Position numbers and translations under genes: made by a program
Shown here: positions 1-12,287 of the stretch, piece after piece
How the letters are laid out: each line of letters opens with the position of its first letter
Position numbering within the stretch: position 1 is the stretch's first letter
Assembly (NCBI RefSeq): GCF_000485595.1
Contig: NW_014577084.1
Location: forward strand, 581,698 to 627,969
Length of the DNA: 46,272 bases
Reading direction: 5' to 3'
From: Priapulus caudatus
Lineage: Eukaryota > Priapulida > Priapulimorpha > Priapulimorphida > Priapulidae
Notes under the pieces: model-generated
Seen by the model: the letters and a program-made list of their open reading frames with translations, nothing else
Told to the model about the DNA's origin: nothing
Database searches by the model: none

Positions 1-243
1 TAGTATATATAAAGTTGTTCAGCCGAATTTGTTGTTTCGCGCATAACTAGAGAACTCCGCAGTCTAGAGGAAAACTAAATATATTTTTAGAATCAGCACG
101 TCTGGGAGGTGGTTCTGGCTGAAGCTGAAATTTCAAAAAAGTTAAAAAGTTAAAAATTTATAAAAATTCTATTCATCAATAGATGGCGTACAGATTAACA
201 TTATACATCACGTACGTGTGAATCCATGGTGTATAACCATAAC

Positions 244-315
244 GGCCCAGTAGCCGAATGGATAAAGCATCGGACTTCTAAAACATTTATTCTGGGTTCG
301 AATCCCACCTCGGAA
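244..315 (+). pseudogene. Degenerate tRNA-Arg(UCU)-like sequence (tRNA pseudogene or SINE head)
   Basis: The 72-nt segment has the layout of a tRNA. An A-box-like stretch TAGCCGAATGGA follows the acceptor strand, the anticodon loop reads CTTCTAA (anticodon TCT), and there is a perfect B-box GGTTCGAATCC. Pairing is poor. The acceptor stem (GGCCCAG against CTCGGAA) has about three mismatches, the D stem about two, the anticodon stem is largely unpaired, and the T stem has one mismatch at its base. The intact polymerase III promoter boxes with decayed stems suggest a tRNA pseudogene or the 5' part of a tRNA-derived SINE rather than a working tRNA. No SINE body or A-tail is obvious downstream. 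Confidence 0.6.
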
Positions 316-604
316 ATGCTTTGTTTCTTTACTTTTGGACTGTTTAGTATGTACTTCTGCCGTATTCACCGTTAATTTCAAAATTTAATTTGTTTACCAT
401 ATTTAAACGTTTAGTAAAAATTCAGAATAAACTATGGTAGATGATAATGATAGCGCAAACTGACGGGAACACTTCACGGAAGCCTATATGTAGGTTACAT
501 ATCAAATATTATTATATTTTCTATATAATTTCATTTTATTATTTATAATTTTTTACTTTTTTATTTTAATGACTTATTTTTTGATTTCTTATTATTTTTT
601 ACTG

Positions 605-866
605 TTGGGATGGGATGGGATGGGATGGCATGCGATGGGATGGGATGGGATGGCATGGCATGGCATGGCATGGGATAGGATGGGATGCGGTGTGATGGGA
701 TGGCATGGCATGGCATGGCCTGGGATGCGATGAGATGGCATGCGATGGGATGGGATGGGATATGGGATGGGATGAGATGGGATGCGGTGCGATGGGATGG
801 GATGGCATGGCATGGCATGGAATGCGATGGATGGATGGATGGATGGATGCATGGATAGATAGATAG
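605..866. repeat. Degenerate pentanucleotide satellite (ATGGG/ATGGC) passing into ATGG and ATAG tetramers
   Basis: About 45 pentamers of the form ATGGG or ATGGC, with occasional ATGCG variants, run from 605 to about 825. They are followed by (GATG)n and then (GATA)n. Reverse-strand ORFs across it (Pro-Ser-His-Pro-Ile type) are translations of the repeat and are not genes. Confidence 0.9.
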
Positions 867-2170
867 TTAGATTTTTGTGGGTATTTTCCTTTCAACCAAG
901 CGGTCACCAGCTGAGTAACGCCACTGATTTCCCCGGACAACGCCGGGTATTCCGCTAGTAGCATATATAGCGGATGTTAGGTTGTGATACGCGTAGCCTC
1001 ACGGGCCTGCGCATCGGCATTAAATTAAGTTGCATGGATCTCAGCTCTCGCGAAGTTGTGCATGGCCATTTCACCTGGCAGGCTCTACGAAACCATAGCA
1101 AGCTTAAAAGGGGTATTTCGTTGGCTCGCCGCGTAATGTTATTGTGTAGAAGATAGCGAGATGCATCGCTGGTATACTCGGCGGTATTGACGTGACTGCT
1201 GTGATTCAGTTACGTGATGTTCTATATTATTATTCTGCTCGTTTCGCTGGAGGAATTGGCGTTTTCTTTGAATGCCGCATACAAATCGAATAGCAAATGA
1301 ACTTCATCATTCGTCATTATTTAGGATAATGCAGTAACGCGGGAACAAGACAGGAATGGCTGACGTTGCCCGTTGTGTCTCTCTGACCATAATAATTACA
1401 GAATGGATAGTAGTATGAAGCTAATATGTCTACTGTGTATAAATGCGTATGATATAATATATTATATTACACACGCAGATTCGGGTTCGTTGCTTTGTAA
1501 CATGTAGTGTTGTAATATGGGTCTGATTTAACTAAATTTTTAGTCTAAACTACTAAAGTTTTAACTGAGAAATTGTCCGTCAGAGACGGGACGTCTTCAG
1601 ATACATTCTTACGTATGCTATTATTATCCCTACTATACTATTTCCTACTACAAATTTAAACAAGACAGTGTGGTACTTTTAATTTTGCTATATAGATTAT
1701 TATTAGTTGATGGATCAAAAGACATGTCGATGACAAAATGAATCCGACTTTACTGTAGCAGTATAAATCTATCCATGCTGTAGATGTATACTAAGTACCC
1801 TATCTATGCTATATAAATATCAGTAGTCACTACTTAGCCTCATTTATAGTAGAAGGCAGAGTTTGTACGCACCCTGCGTTATTTACCTATACCTCGGCAT
1901 GTAAACCCTTGTCAGGTATAACTGCGCCAAGTCAAGACACGTACGCAGTTAAACGCGCGTAATGCACGCTGGCATGTTTATGAAATAGCAGTGTGATTGA
2001 TAACCCTTTTATCGCCATAGTCCACTAGCTTGAAAGTATCTAATGTAGACTGGATTTTTTTGCTGTAGCAGGTTCCTGTATAGTTTGTTATAACGCCGAC
2101 TGCGTTCGACAGTTTAGTGTATTTTGTTTGTTACGTGGACGCGAGCTTGAACGAGAGCGTTGGCTGACTA

Positions 2171-2174
<4 letters not shown>

Positions 2175-2232
<58 letters not shown>

Positions 2233-2240
2233 TGTATGTA
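2175..2240. repeat. Compound (GT)n(GTGC)n microsatellite
   Basis: About 14 GT units are followed by about eight GTGC tetramers, ending in GTATGTA. Confidence 0.95.
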
Positions 2241-3498
2241 TGATCCTGGACCTACCTCGTTAGTGGAGAAGTGTTAGTTGTAAATAACTAACTAATGTTG
2301 TGTGTAGTTTGTATCTCAGCTGTAGACTGATGCCAGAAGTCCCTGGCTTCTGTCAGACATATATAGTCAGAATCCATTGGCGTGCAACTGCAACCACATT
2401 CCTCTAAAGAAGTATGTAGCAACAGCTAAGCTCCCTTCGATCTGCATGCATTCAGTGTACGTCTCGCTTCCAGTGTACCTGGATCCGCCCATGAACCGGT
2501 CTTTATTTCTCCACTGCAACAACCTTCGCGGCGACACTTTTAAGGCATAAAACAATAAATAAAGTTCCAATAAATAAAATAATTTTTCCATAAACGTGTT
2601 ACACGCGGTCAACGCGGTGTTCGCGGGCGTACTTCAACTAAAATACTGTCACGGTCGTTTGATTGTTCAGAAACCCCTCAGTGATAGTATACACCGCCAA
2701 AACCGATTAGAAAGATGCCTACTTAGTGCTGCTACAACTAAGCGGGTATTCATCGAGCAGTGGTAGAAGATTAAATTGTGGAATTGGTTTGGTTTAAACC
2801 ATTTCTTGTCTTTTACTTAACAGCGTCAAATGTGCCGGGTTCTTGATATATATATATATCGAAACTGAGCATGCATGGAATAGCAGTGGTAAATTTAGAG
2901 TAGTTTCGCTAGGTATGGTATGGGATTTTCACTAGTGCATTAAAATTATATTTACTATTGCTACATGCATTTAATTTAATTTCCTGTGTTATTTAATTGC
3001 CTCTTTATACCCAACCCATCTCTAGCTCATTTTGCATTAATTATTTAATCATTCACTCCTTGAACAGCTATAGTCTGTGCGATGTGGACTGTTGTCCTGT
3101 TCCTGTCACCTTGCCTTGCCTGTTGCTTGCTATACCCCCTGCTGCTCGCTTGCGACTGCTGGCGTCGCAGCGTTTCGCAAACATTGCGTCAAGTCGATTG
3201 TTTTGGAGACATCCCTGAATTTATTTCCGTATTTTGCATAATTGCAATACCGGAATGGAACTCGGCTTCGAGATATAGGCTTGGTTCCGTTGCTGTGGTT
3301 ATCGTTGCCATGGGAACTGATTCCCAGTTCAGGTGAAACCTCGAGTGTTTTGAATTTCATAGCTAACACGTAAGATGTGTTGATGTCGTGTCTTCGTCGT
3401 TTCGCCTTTTGTGTAAGTTTTGCAAGCGAGCATGAAGTCATAATATTTAATCGCCACGTGGCAGGCATTGTAGGTTTCGCATGTTTTTTTTATCTGTG

Positions 3499-3568
3499 AT
3501 CGTATCAGGACTCAGGAGTGTCATAATGTAGATCATATAGATCTATATTATGACACTCCTGATCTTAT
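3499..3568. mobile_element. Tiny hairpin element copy 1 (CAGGAGTG type) with 7-bp target duplication
   Basis: The element spans 3506-3561 (56 bp). A 21-bp stem with one mismatch (3513-3533 against 3541-3561) encloses a 7-nt loop. The left end carries an additional CAGGACT, a partial copy of the terminus. The flanks ATCGTAT (3499-3505) and ATCTTAT (3562-3568) match at 6 of 7 positions, as expected for a decayed target-site duplication. There is no coding capacity. It shares its ends with copy 2. Confidence 0.8.
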
Positions 3569-5150
3569 TCGGTGTCCCCTTCCCCTAATGTGCTTGATTG
3601 TGTTGCGTTTTAAATAGTTTTTGGAGATAAGTTTGTTTCTTATTTAATCATTTTTATTGATATAGTAAATGATTCCTGATTTGTCACATATTTCTGAACA
3701 TTTGAGCGGTGAGTCTGGTTACCCAAACCCATGTACAAGATGTAATCCACTCATCCAACCATTACATCCGGTCCTCGCCAAGCTCATCCGATACCCTGAC
3801 AAAACAGCCGCTATTTTGCACCGGTCTGGTCGGAAAGTAGACTATACCGTGATGACCGGTAACGTCGTGTAAATTACCGGATGTACGTTTCTGTAAATAT
3901 AGGTGGCCATATTCATCTGACCCTCTTAATCTTATTAGTTTACGGGTCCAAGCTCTACACAATTCTTTTCACTTGATCAATAATCTCCAGCACAATATGC
4001 CCTACACATACGCTATCTGTGTGTATGGGATAAACTAGGCAGGAGTGACATGCAGTAGAAATTGTTATCTTGGACCAAGACGCCAGTCTGATCAGCTTGC
4101 AGATCGCGGATGAGTAAGCTATCGATCGTCTTGCTAATTACTCATTGAAGGCTGCATGTGCGTGCGTGCGCGCATAGGTGTGCGCATGCGTAGGCCTATA
4201 CGTGTACGCGTGCGAGTGAGTCCAGATTACATGTGATCATCCACTCACTATGCGCTCTGCACAGTTGACTGAAGCTATAGCGCATAAATTATCAGTTGGT
4301 GGTATCATAGAGACGTTTCCGTTTCAGAGTCCTTTTTCTGTTTCTGATCAGTGAATTATTATTTATTTATATGTAATTTTACATCATTATTAAACCCTAG
4401 GTATAGTGTAAAATATGTGGTGTATACGCGTGCTTGCGTGTGTGTGGTATCCAATACCAGGGAGTAACGTTGCCGCACCTACCCAATGTTGAGTTAAGCT
4501 GCTACATTCCAGAATATTTTGGCTAAACGCTGGCATTGTGCACCTAATAAAATTTCCTCAATACGAAGATGTAACCATCAACTCCAGCAGCAGTCACCGA
4601 CCCCACACCTTTGTCATAACATGCTCAGGGTATATACATTTCGGATTTGCATGGAATTGTAATTTAGTGCAGTAACCTAACGCATCTCATACAGGGACGT
4701 TTCTCGCGGCGTTCTTCTCAACCGATAAAGCGATATTTCCATACTTTACTCTGGGTAGAGGAGCAAACAGCGAATTATATCCGCATGTACGCTATCCCAA
4801 CGCGACAATAAATCCACAGAGACCCTGGTTTATGGTTTTGGTATTTGGATCTATGTGTTAGATAGAGTGAATGTGTGAAGTTAATTCTTATGGGTCGAAC
4901 GTGCCTATCAAAATCATATTCGGTCTGCACCGAGTGAATTTATCATGTAAGATGCCTGCTTTGCCTAGCAAAGTCTGGGTTGGTTCTGCTATATACTTTC
5001 CTCTGAAAATCGGAGCATTTTACGACGAAGTAATCCGTCTATAATTATAGTGAAACGCTAACAATTTAATCGGCTTATTTGTAATTGTGTTATAGCTGGC
5101 GTGAAACAACGAGTTGGTAATTGTAAACCGAGTATGCAAGCAACAGTGGG

Positions 5151-5182
5151 GGGGGGGATTGCAATCGCAGAGACTGCGATTG
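5151..5182. repeat. G-run followed by a perfect 9-bp hairpin
   Basis: A run of about ten G is followed at 5162-5182 by CAATCGCAG, the loop AGA and CTGCGATTG, a perfect 9-bp stem. There is no flanking duplication and no recognised function. Confidence 0.7.
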
Positions 5183-7269
5183 TCGGTAAAAGCACAAGTA
5201 AAATTCCCGTGGTAATCATGCACTCAGTTAGTATATATCTCGTATTTCGGCCGGGTTCAGTATAACCAGCAGGAGTCGTATCCTGTCTTACAGTCGGCTG
5301 AAGTTAATCTCATTTGATTCAATGACCCTGCCGTGGTACCCTGAATGCGGTCCCCATTCATCACGCCTTCCCTTCCCCTAACCCAGCATCGCTAATGAGC
5401 TGGCAATGTTGAGCAATTCCAGGGGGATTGTCATGAACACCTTCGCTGCGCGCGCGTGTACACGCGGCAGTAGGTCATCAAGTAATTACAGGCAGGAAGC
5501 TGCTGAGCTCATTACGATGATGTGTTTTAGCGTAGAGTGAGCGCCTGTGATTAGTTCGACTCCGCGTTCGCTGATTGGACGACGATCGGCCACGACGTAA
5601 TGATGACGTGCACGCGAGGAAATTATGTGTGTGTGCTGTTTGTATGCGGAATAATTATAATCGTTCTTCCTGGGTGGTTTTGTGCGTAGAACAACGCTAA
5701 TGTTGGCGTCGTTGCTCCTAGCCCCCGCGCACGATGGTCCTAGCTAAGCGTCACTGCGTATATAGCGACGGCTGAAATATTCTAATGATGCGCGAGCAGT
5801 CTTTGCGATGGTGTATTTCCTCGCTCCGTCTGAATCGGTGCGCGTGCGATTCTCGGGCGAGTTTTCATTGCGCTTCTTGTAGGTACGCTCGTAATATGAG
5901 AATTAATCGTTGATTAACCAGTCAGAAAATTCCATTTTGATGGAATATTTGTACGCGATATATTTTTCACGCGATTTGACTTTGAATTAAATGCCTTAAC
6001 TAGATATATTTAGCATTTTATGAAATATCAAAGCTGTTTGCTCAGCACAAAGCTAGGGCTACAAAGCGGACGTGCGTCAGTGTATATTTGATGCTTGTCA
6101 TATAGAAATATCGCTTAGATCAGACAGAATGTCAGGAGATCAATGGCTCGACACGCTCGTTAATGTCTATGGACACCCTGTAGTGTAGTGTGGGTAGTAT
6201 AGATATATAACCGTCACAGGCTAACAATTGTAGTAATAATATATCGGTAAAGTTAAAGTTGCTTAACCCACAGCTAAATGCATCTATATAGAACTACTGT
6301 GAGCTCGTCTATGTTGCAAAAATTCTCATTTGTATTGCTACTTTCATAACATTTCTTCTCAAAATCTAAACGAAATAACTTCTCTTACGAAAGTAGCACC
6401 ACCGTGATGCTTACACATCCCGGACACAGCGGAGCGATTGTTAATTGTTATTTCTATGATCAAACAAGTTATATATAATTTGTTTAAATCATATATCGTT
6501 AACTACATTACATATGCAATCAGGAAACAAATATAGTGTTTTCGTTCCAGGAACTATTTGAGCTATGGCGTATAGATACTATTTTGCGTTATCTTGCACT
6601 TCGTACAAATAACTCGCGTCTGACGTAAGTTTTCAAAATAGTCAATTTCGGAGCACATTTCTTGCTCAATGAGAACATTTCATGATGTTTGCACACTGCA
6701 AGTATGCTCACAGTAGGTCTATATAGGTCTTTTGTTGAGAGGTCTATCAATTTTAAAGGTTATAACAACAAGCAATTTGGAACGTTAAAAATTATTTACT
6801 AGGCTGTAAGTAGTTGCTTGATGTGGCAGGGTATAGTGTCTTCCGTTTCATTCCATTGTTGATCTTCCAATTCCTCCCATTCCTGTTCTTTTTAATATCA
6901 CCCCTTGCCTTCTTCCACGCATTTCGTTCGCCGTTCCCCTCACCTGTAATGTGTCCCTCCATTGCTGTTTCACCTCCCAAGCTTCTACTTTCTTAATTTA
7001 TTCCTTATCCTCCACTACAATGTTCCATTTCCTTCCTTCCTCTACATATTTTTCTCCCGTCCCCTTATTTCTTTCACCTCATATCGCTGTCACTCTCTCT
7101 CCCTCTCCGTTCTCTTACGCGTATATTTCCATTTCTCCCCTCCCCCCCCCCTCCTTTCTTTCAAGATTTCTGGTCTCTTTCAGCCGCTTTCAGTTCATTT
7201 CTCATCCCTCTCATATTCCTTCAACCCGCACATTCTCTCTCTGTTTCCCGTCCTCGTCTCTAACTCACT

Positions 7270-7335
7270 GTATCTATCTATCTATCTATCTATCTATATA
7301 TCTATCTATCTATCTATATATCTATCTATCTATCT
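7270..7335. repeat. (TATC)n microsatellite
   Basis: About 16 TATC tetramers are interrupted twice by TATA. The tract follows a pyrimidine-rich stretch that starts near 6840. Confidence 0.95.
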
Positions 7336-7338
7336 CCT

Positions 7339-7858
7339 GGTGATATCGATCGACCGCCCCGCTAATATCGATTGCGCGAACACACGAACACACGAGAGCG
7401 AAAACATAACCTCCTCCAACTCCGTTGGGCAAAGATAACTAGACAGAGTGCACTCACGGAGAGTGCATACCTCCGCCAGCGACATACGCCATACGCCATA
7501 CGACTGACGAACACACGATATACGCCAGCGTACTGACATGTACACGCTGGCTTGCTGGCTTGCTGCTCGCTCGCTCGTAGCAGCCGCTCATTGCTGCTGC
7601 TCGCTCACATGTACACGCTGGCTTGCTGGCTTGCTGCTCGCTCGCTCGTAGCAGCCGCTCGTTGCTGCTGCTCGCTCACATGTACACGCTAGCTAGCTTG
7701 CTGACTCGCTGGCTCGCTGGGTGATATCGAACGACCGCCAACGACATACGCCATACGCCGCGGCTTGCTGACTCGCTGGCTGGCTGGCTAATATCGATCG
7801 CGCGAACACACGAGAGCGAAAACATAACCTCCTCCAACTCCGTTGGGCGGAGGTAACT
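7339..7858. repeat. Mosaic GC-rich repeat with nested duplications
   Basis: The two ends of this block are related. A segment beginning GTGATATCGA and ending with CTCCAACTCCGTTGGGC occurs at 7340-7430 and again at 7720-7848, the second copy carrying an internal insertion. Between them is a tandem 71-bp unit starting ACATGTACACGCTGG at 7536, 7607 and (partial) 7678, rich in GCTGGCTT and CTCGCTCG. Reverse-strand ORFs share the peptide PTELEEVMFSLSCVR because they cross both end copies. This is probably part of an interspersed repeat family and not a gene. Confidence 0.75.
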
Positions 7859-8243
7859 ACGTGCGGTCGTTGAGTAGAACAGCCAGTTAATCACAGTAAT
7901 TGTTGGAATTTATCAATATTTTATAGTTTCGTTCGGCCCATATTCTGTAGGGTTTCATCTGGTAGTGCCCGTCGTTAAATAAGGGGTTGATTGGAAATTG
8001 ATGTCACGTGAAGGTCCCTTTAAGGCGAGGTGTTCTATGATATGTAGGCTCTGTTGATAGCACCACGGATGCCGATGTTCTTCGCGCCATTTGCTGTGAT
8101 TTACATATGTAAAATATTATTAATATTCAACATATTCAGTATTTGCAATCGATTAGACTCTCTTTGCGATAGGTAACGCGCCAACTGAAGTAAACCAACT
8201 AGATTAAAACTAATTAATTGATTGTCGTGTTTACCTCCAGTAT

Positions 8244-8460
8244 GTGTTTAACATGATACGCGCGGGAAAGCACGCTCGTCTCGCTCGTCTCGCACTATGT
8301 GGGCGGTTTCTGCGATATATGTCACGCGAGTGTCACCTCACCTCGCGCGTTTTTTGTCATCGCTGTCGTCGCGCCGCAGCGCCGCGAGTGCTTTCCGCAG
8401 TGCGCCGTGTTTACGATACGTGGCCCCGCTGCGCAGTCCTGCTCGCCTTGAACTAAAATA
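8244..8460. other. CpG-rich segment
   Basis: Local C+G and CpG density are well above the AT-rich neighbours, with many CGCG and GCGCC words. It could be an unmethylated island, an enhancer or simply a GC-rich patch. No start site, TATA element or exon can be tied to it. Confidence 0.4.
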
Positions 8461-8873
8461 TTTACAGGGTAGGGAAGAGCGTTTAATTACGTTCTCCGTC
8501 GTCAGTAGAGGCTGCGCGATGAGTAAACGAGAACGCATGCGGCTGTTTTCTGTGCCACCCCTCCCCCCCTTCCAGCTCCCGTCGAAATTCCTGAGGTTTG
8601 AACTCGGCCTTTAGAAGCTAGGACGTGACCACGGGATATTTATTGTGTCAACACTGTTAATGCGTTTACGTAATCAAATGACCAAAGTGTGTTAGTCGGC
8701 ACTACCGTGGGACGGCTGTACTGTACGTCCCACTTTCTTACTTGATATTAGATCGAGTTTTAGAGTGTAGTGTTGTGCGAAGATATTTGTGACTTTGTTA
8801 ATCTAGTACTTCTGCACGTTATCAACGGTGATTCGGTGGTTCGCACATCCCGCAACAACTCTCCCCTTGTCCC

Positions 8874-8970
8874 ACACGCGCGCGCGCGCACGCATCCGCA
8901 CACACACGTACGCATGCACGCTGTCGCTCACGCGCACGCACGCACGAACACACGAGCACACATGCGCGTA
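8874..8970. repeat. CA/CG-rich microsatellite
   Basis: Alternating purine-pyrimidine sequence made of CACG, CGCA and CACA words. Confidence 0.85.
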
Positions 8971-9025
8971 TGAACGTGGAAACGCATTCTAATGGCAAGA
9001 TCACAGTCTCTTTATAAGCCAAAAA

Positions 9026-9071
9026 ATGAATAAGCATGCGTGAAATAAAATGAATAAGCATGCGTGAAATT
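9026..9071. repeat. Two-copy tandem duplication (about 23 bp)
   Basis: The segment AATGAATAAGCATGCGTGAA occurs twice in direct succession, separated by ATAAA-like bases. Confidence 0.9.
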
Positions 9072-9270
9072 TTATCCCCTTTTTGAATTTGAGAAATCAT
9101 GAAAAGACGTCTGCGTGCAGTCATTTACACAGAAGCGCGGGTGAACCGAGAGCTTCGTAAGTGTACGAATTTACCCGTGCGACATTTAGCATTTTCTATG
9201 CGTGGAATCGATGGAATTTTATAAATAACTACAATTTTATAATCACTTTCGGATGCTGAATTTGCTCTAA

Positions 9271-9331
9271 TGTGTTTGTGCGTGTGTGTGTGCGCGCATG
9301 TGTGCCTGCGTACGTGTGTGTGCGTGCGTGC
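9271..9331. repeat. GT/GTGC-rich microsatellite
   Basis: An irregular GTGTGC and GTGCGTGC tract. Confidence 0.85.
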
Positions 9332-9856
9332 GGAGACTACTGTCTGTATAGTAAAAATCAACATCAGCAACCACCGCCCATGGTCATATATGCACGCGCG
9401 CGCAACGAGCATCGCTGGGTGTTAGAGAGGTCATAATAGCAGCGCGTTTATGAATCCAATTTCTTCTTCCCTTTCACTAGTTAATGCGTAATCTTTATCG
9501 ACATGAGACATCTTGTATAGGGCTACCGATGTGCAATTACTAGTCACGATTTACGTAATTATGTTTCGTCACGATTTATGTTGTAAATTGTGTTAGAGTC
9601 ACGTGCCAGCTAATAAAGTTGCATATAAAATTTGTCTACTATTAATACAGAGTATATTTAAAAATGCTGACCCAGTAAGAAGTTTCCTTGCGGTTGGTTA
9701 GAGAATATAAAACTACAATTATAGACGCATCTATGGTCGTGTAAACAAAATCTTCTGAAATCCCCGCTTTCACTTTGGCATATTTGTTCTGGATATGTAT
9801 AGATTCAGATATGTGGTATGGTGGCATATGCTATAATGATACGTGTTGTATATATG

Positions 9857-9925
9857 GTATTATCAGGAGTGAATAATAAAGATTCTATTATACTATTTAT
9901 CTCTATTATTCACTCCTGGTATTAT
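9857..9925. mobile_element. Tiny hairpin element copy 2 (CAGGAGTG type) with perfect 7-bp target duplication
   Basis: The element spans 9864-9918 (55 bp). The left arm starts CAGGAGTGAATAATAAAGAT and the right arm is its complement at 19 of 20 positions. The flanks GTATTAT (9857-9863) and GTATTAT (9919-9925) are identical, which strongly suggests insertion. It is non-coding and shares its ends with copy 1. Confidence 0.88.
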
Positions 9926-10220
9926 GATATGTAGTACTATGATCTATGATATCGTATATAGTATGGTCAGCAATGGTGGTATGATAGTGATAGTATGCAG
10001 CACATGGCATACATGATATAATGGTGTATGTATGGTATAGTGGTGCATTGCATATATTGTATTATACATCATATACTGTATGGTTAATTGGTATTGTATA
10101 GGTTGCTGGTAGTTGCACCTATTGCCTGAGCTGTCCCATCTCCATCGGAATTATGTCAAGGTGAGGCACTGGCACATACATTGTGTTTATCTGACGTGAT
10201 GCTGAATGATAGAATACTCC

Positions 10221-10253
10221 CAACAACAACCCCCCCCCCCGGGGGTGTTGTTG
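10221..10253. repeat. Hairpin with an extended C-run arm
   Basis: CAACAACAA and a run of 11 C are followed by GGGGG and TGTTGTTG. The arms are complementary except for a one-base offset, so the strand could fold into a very GC-rich hairpin. Its function is unknown. Confidence 0.75.
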
Positions 10254-10774
10254 TCCCTTTCAAACATTTGTCACCGAGTAAGAACAGGAATTGAGCAGGA
10301 CCACGGTCAGGGTGATAGCACTGACAGCTACACCCAGACGTCTATATGCTTTTAGACAAACTGTGACGAGTATTTTCAACATTCCTATCTTTGCTTGCGA
10401 AGGTAACATGTAGTAATATTACCCTATAGACAAATAATTTGGATTAGAGAAAGTGAATACGTACGTCACTGAGCGGTGGTTTCTCCCAAATGTATTTACA
10501 ACTAGAAAGAAGGCACTCAGTGAGTGCGAATCCTCCGCACACGCGATCACCACATCTGTGATATCAGAACGCTATTTTACAGCTAGTGACATAAATCGAT
10601 ATCAGAACACACTCTGGCACACACAACACGCCTGGAAATACCGCCTGGAACCCCCGGCCCGCGTTAGCAATGGTACGGTACTACGGTCCTTCTGCTATGA
10701 CCCAGCGTTGGTTCTACACTTATCCTGCGGACGAAGTGTAGCTCTATAGAGATCAGTGTTCGAAATATACTTAA

Positions 10775-10796
10775 TGACCCTGTTGGGTCAAGGTCA
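10775..10796 (+). promoter_or_regulatory. Clustered nuclear-receptor half-sites (ER4 plus DR0 layout)
   Basis: TGACCC, a 4-nt spacer and GGGTCA form an everted repeat. GGGTCA is followed directly by AGGTCA, which gives a spacer-0 direct repeat and the extended half-site TCAAGGTCA at 10788-10796. Such sites are bound by nuclear receptors in animals (the SF-1/FTZ-F1, ERR and GCNF families for TCAAGGTCA). Function here is inferred only from the motif. Confidence 0.35.
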
Positions 10797-10907
10797 CTCA
10801 GAATCAATAGGGTTCTTCCGCTCCATAAGATGCACCTGTGGACCAAGGTTGAAGTTTCTACCATATACGGTTGCAAAGAAATCGCGGTAAAGATATCGAG
10901 CGGACAG

Positions 10908-10963
10908 TCACATACACACGCACGCGCACACGCGCACACGCGCACGCACACGCACACGCACAC
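10908..10963. repeat. CA/CG microsatellite
   Basis: A mixed CACACG and CGCACA tract. Confidence 0.9.
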
Positions 10964-11538
10964 AAACAAACGAGCCAAAAACAATACCCTCCGCTACACT
11001 TCGTGCAGAGCATAATAAACGATTGCAATAGTATTGCCATACCAGGTGTTAGGTAATCTCCGTCGAGCATGAGAATGGTACACCTACAAAAATAGAAAAA
11101 TCGCTATTAGTTTACCAACCGACAGTGTAAATGAGTGCCAATGATACCAAGTATAAAGCGTGCATAAATTATGTATGAATAAAATTAATGAAGTCTATTT
11201 ACAAAAGCAGCCAATTCCGTGGATGATGACTTCCGTGCGATATGTATAATAAATAAGAATGGTGTATCCCTTAGGGATGCCGGTTTTTCGACCTAGTGGA
11301 ATTGTATTATATGGTTTTATCTCTATTAATTATCGTTGCTGGTAGGTAAGGCTTCTGGGTGTTTGTGGCCAATATGGAAAATGAATAATTTCGTAGGCTT
11401 ATGATTACATATAGTTCGTGATAGAGAGCTATATAATCCCAATACAAATTTGCGAGCGTGGTTCGTATGTGTGTGTGTGCCTGCGGGCGACCGGGCGTAC
11501 GTGCTTGGATCTGATTATCAGTATACTTTATCCGTGCA

Positions 11539-11540
<2 letters not shown>

Positions 11541-11603
<63 letters not shown>

Positions 11604-11860
11604 CTCCTTCTCTCTTTCTTCCCTCGCTCGCACGTCCGCTCTCTTCTCTTCTCTCTCTCTCTCGTTTCCTCTTTCCTCTCTCTCTTCGTCTCTCTCCCTC
11701 TCTCATCATCTGCTCTCTCTCTCTCCTCTCGTCTCTCTCTTCTTCCCCTCTAAACCTCTCGCCGTGTCCCTGGATCTCTTCCTCTCTCCTCTTTCCCTGC
11801 CCCCTTCCTCTCTCTCTCTCTCTCTTCTTCCTCTCTCTCTCTCTCCCTCTCCTCCTCTCC

Positions 11861-11904
<44 letters not shown>

Positions 11905-12248
11905 TTTTCCTCCCCCTCTAACCTCTCTCGTGTCCCTCCCGTCTTATACTGTCTCTCCCGTCTCTCCCTCCTCTCTCTCTCTCTGTCGCTCCCTGTCTCC
12001 GTCTCTCTCTTCAGGCTGTCCTCCCCGCCTTCCTCTCCGTCCCTCTCGTCCCCTCCGTCTCCCTCTTCCTCTTCCTGCCAACTCGTGGGCCTCTCTCTCT
12101 CCTCATCCCTCTCTCGCTCTCTTCCTTGTCCCTCCTCTCTCCCGTCGAATCCACTGTCCTGCCCCTCCTACCTCTCTCTCTCCTCCTCTCTCTCTCTCTC
12201 TCCTCCTCCTCTCTCTCTCTCTCCTCCCTCCTCTCTCTCTCTCTCTCT

Positions 12249-12287
<39 letters not shown>

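Noticed and set aside
5522-5565. Possible second tRNA-like A-box/B-box pair (TAGCGTAGAGTG and AGTTCGACTCC)
   Set aside because: The boxes are too close together and no stems form.
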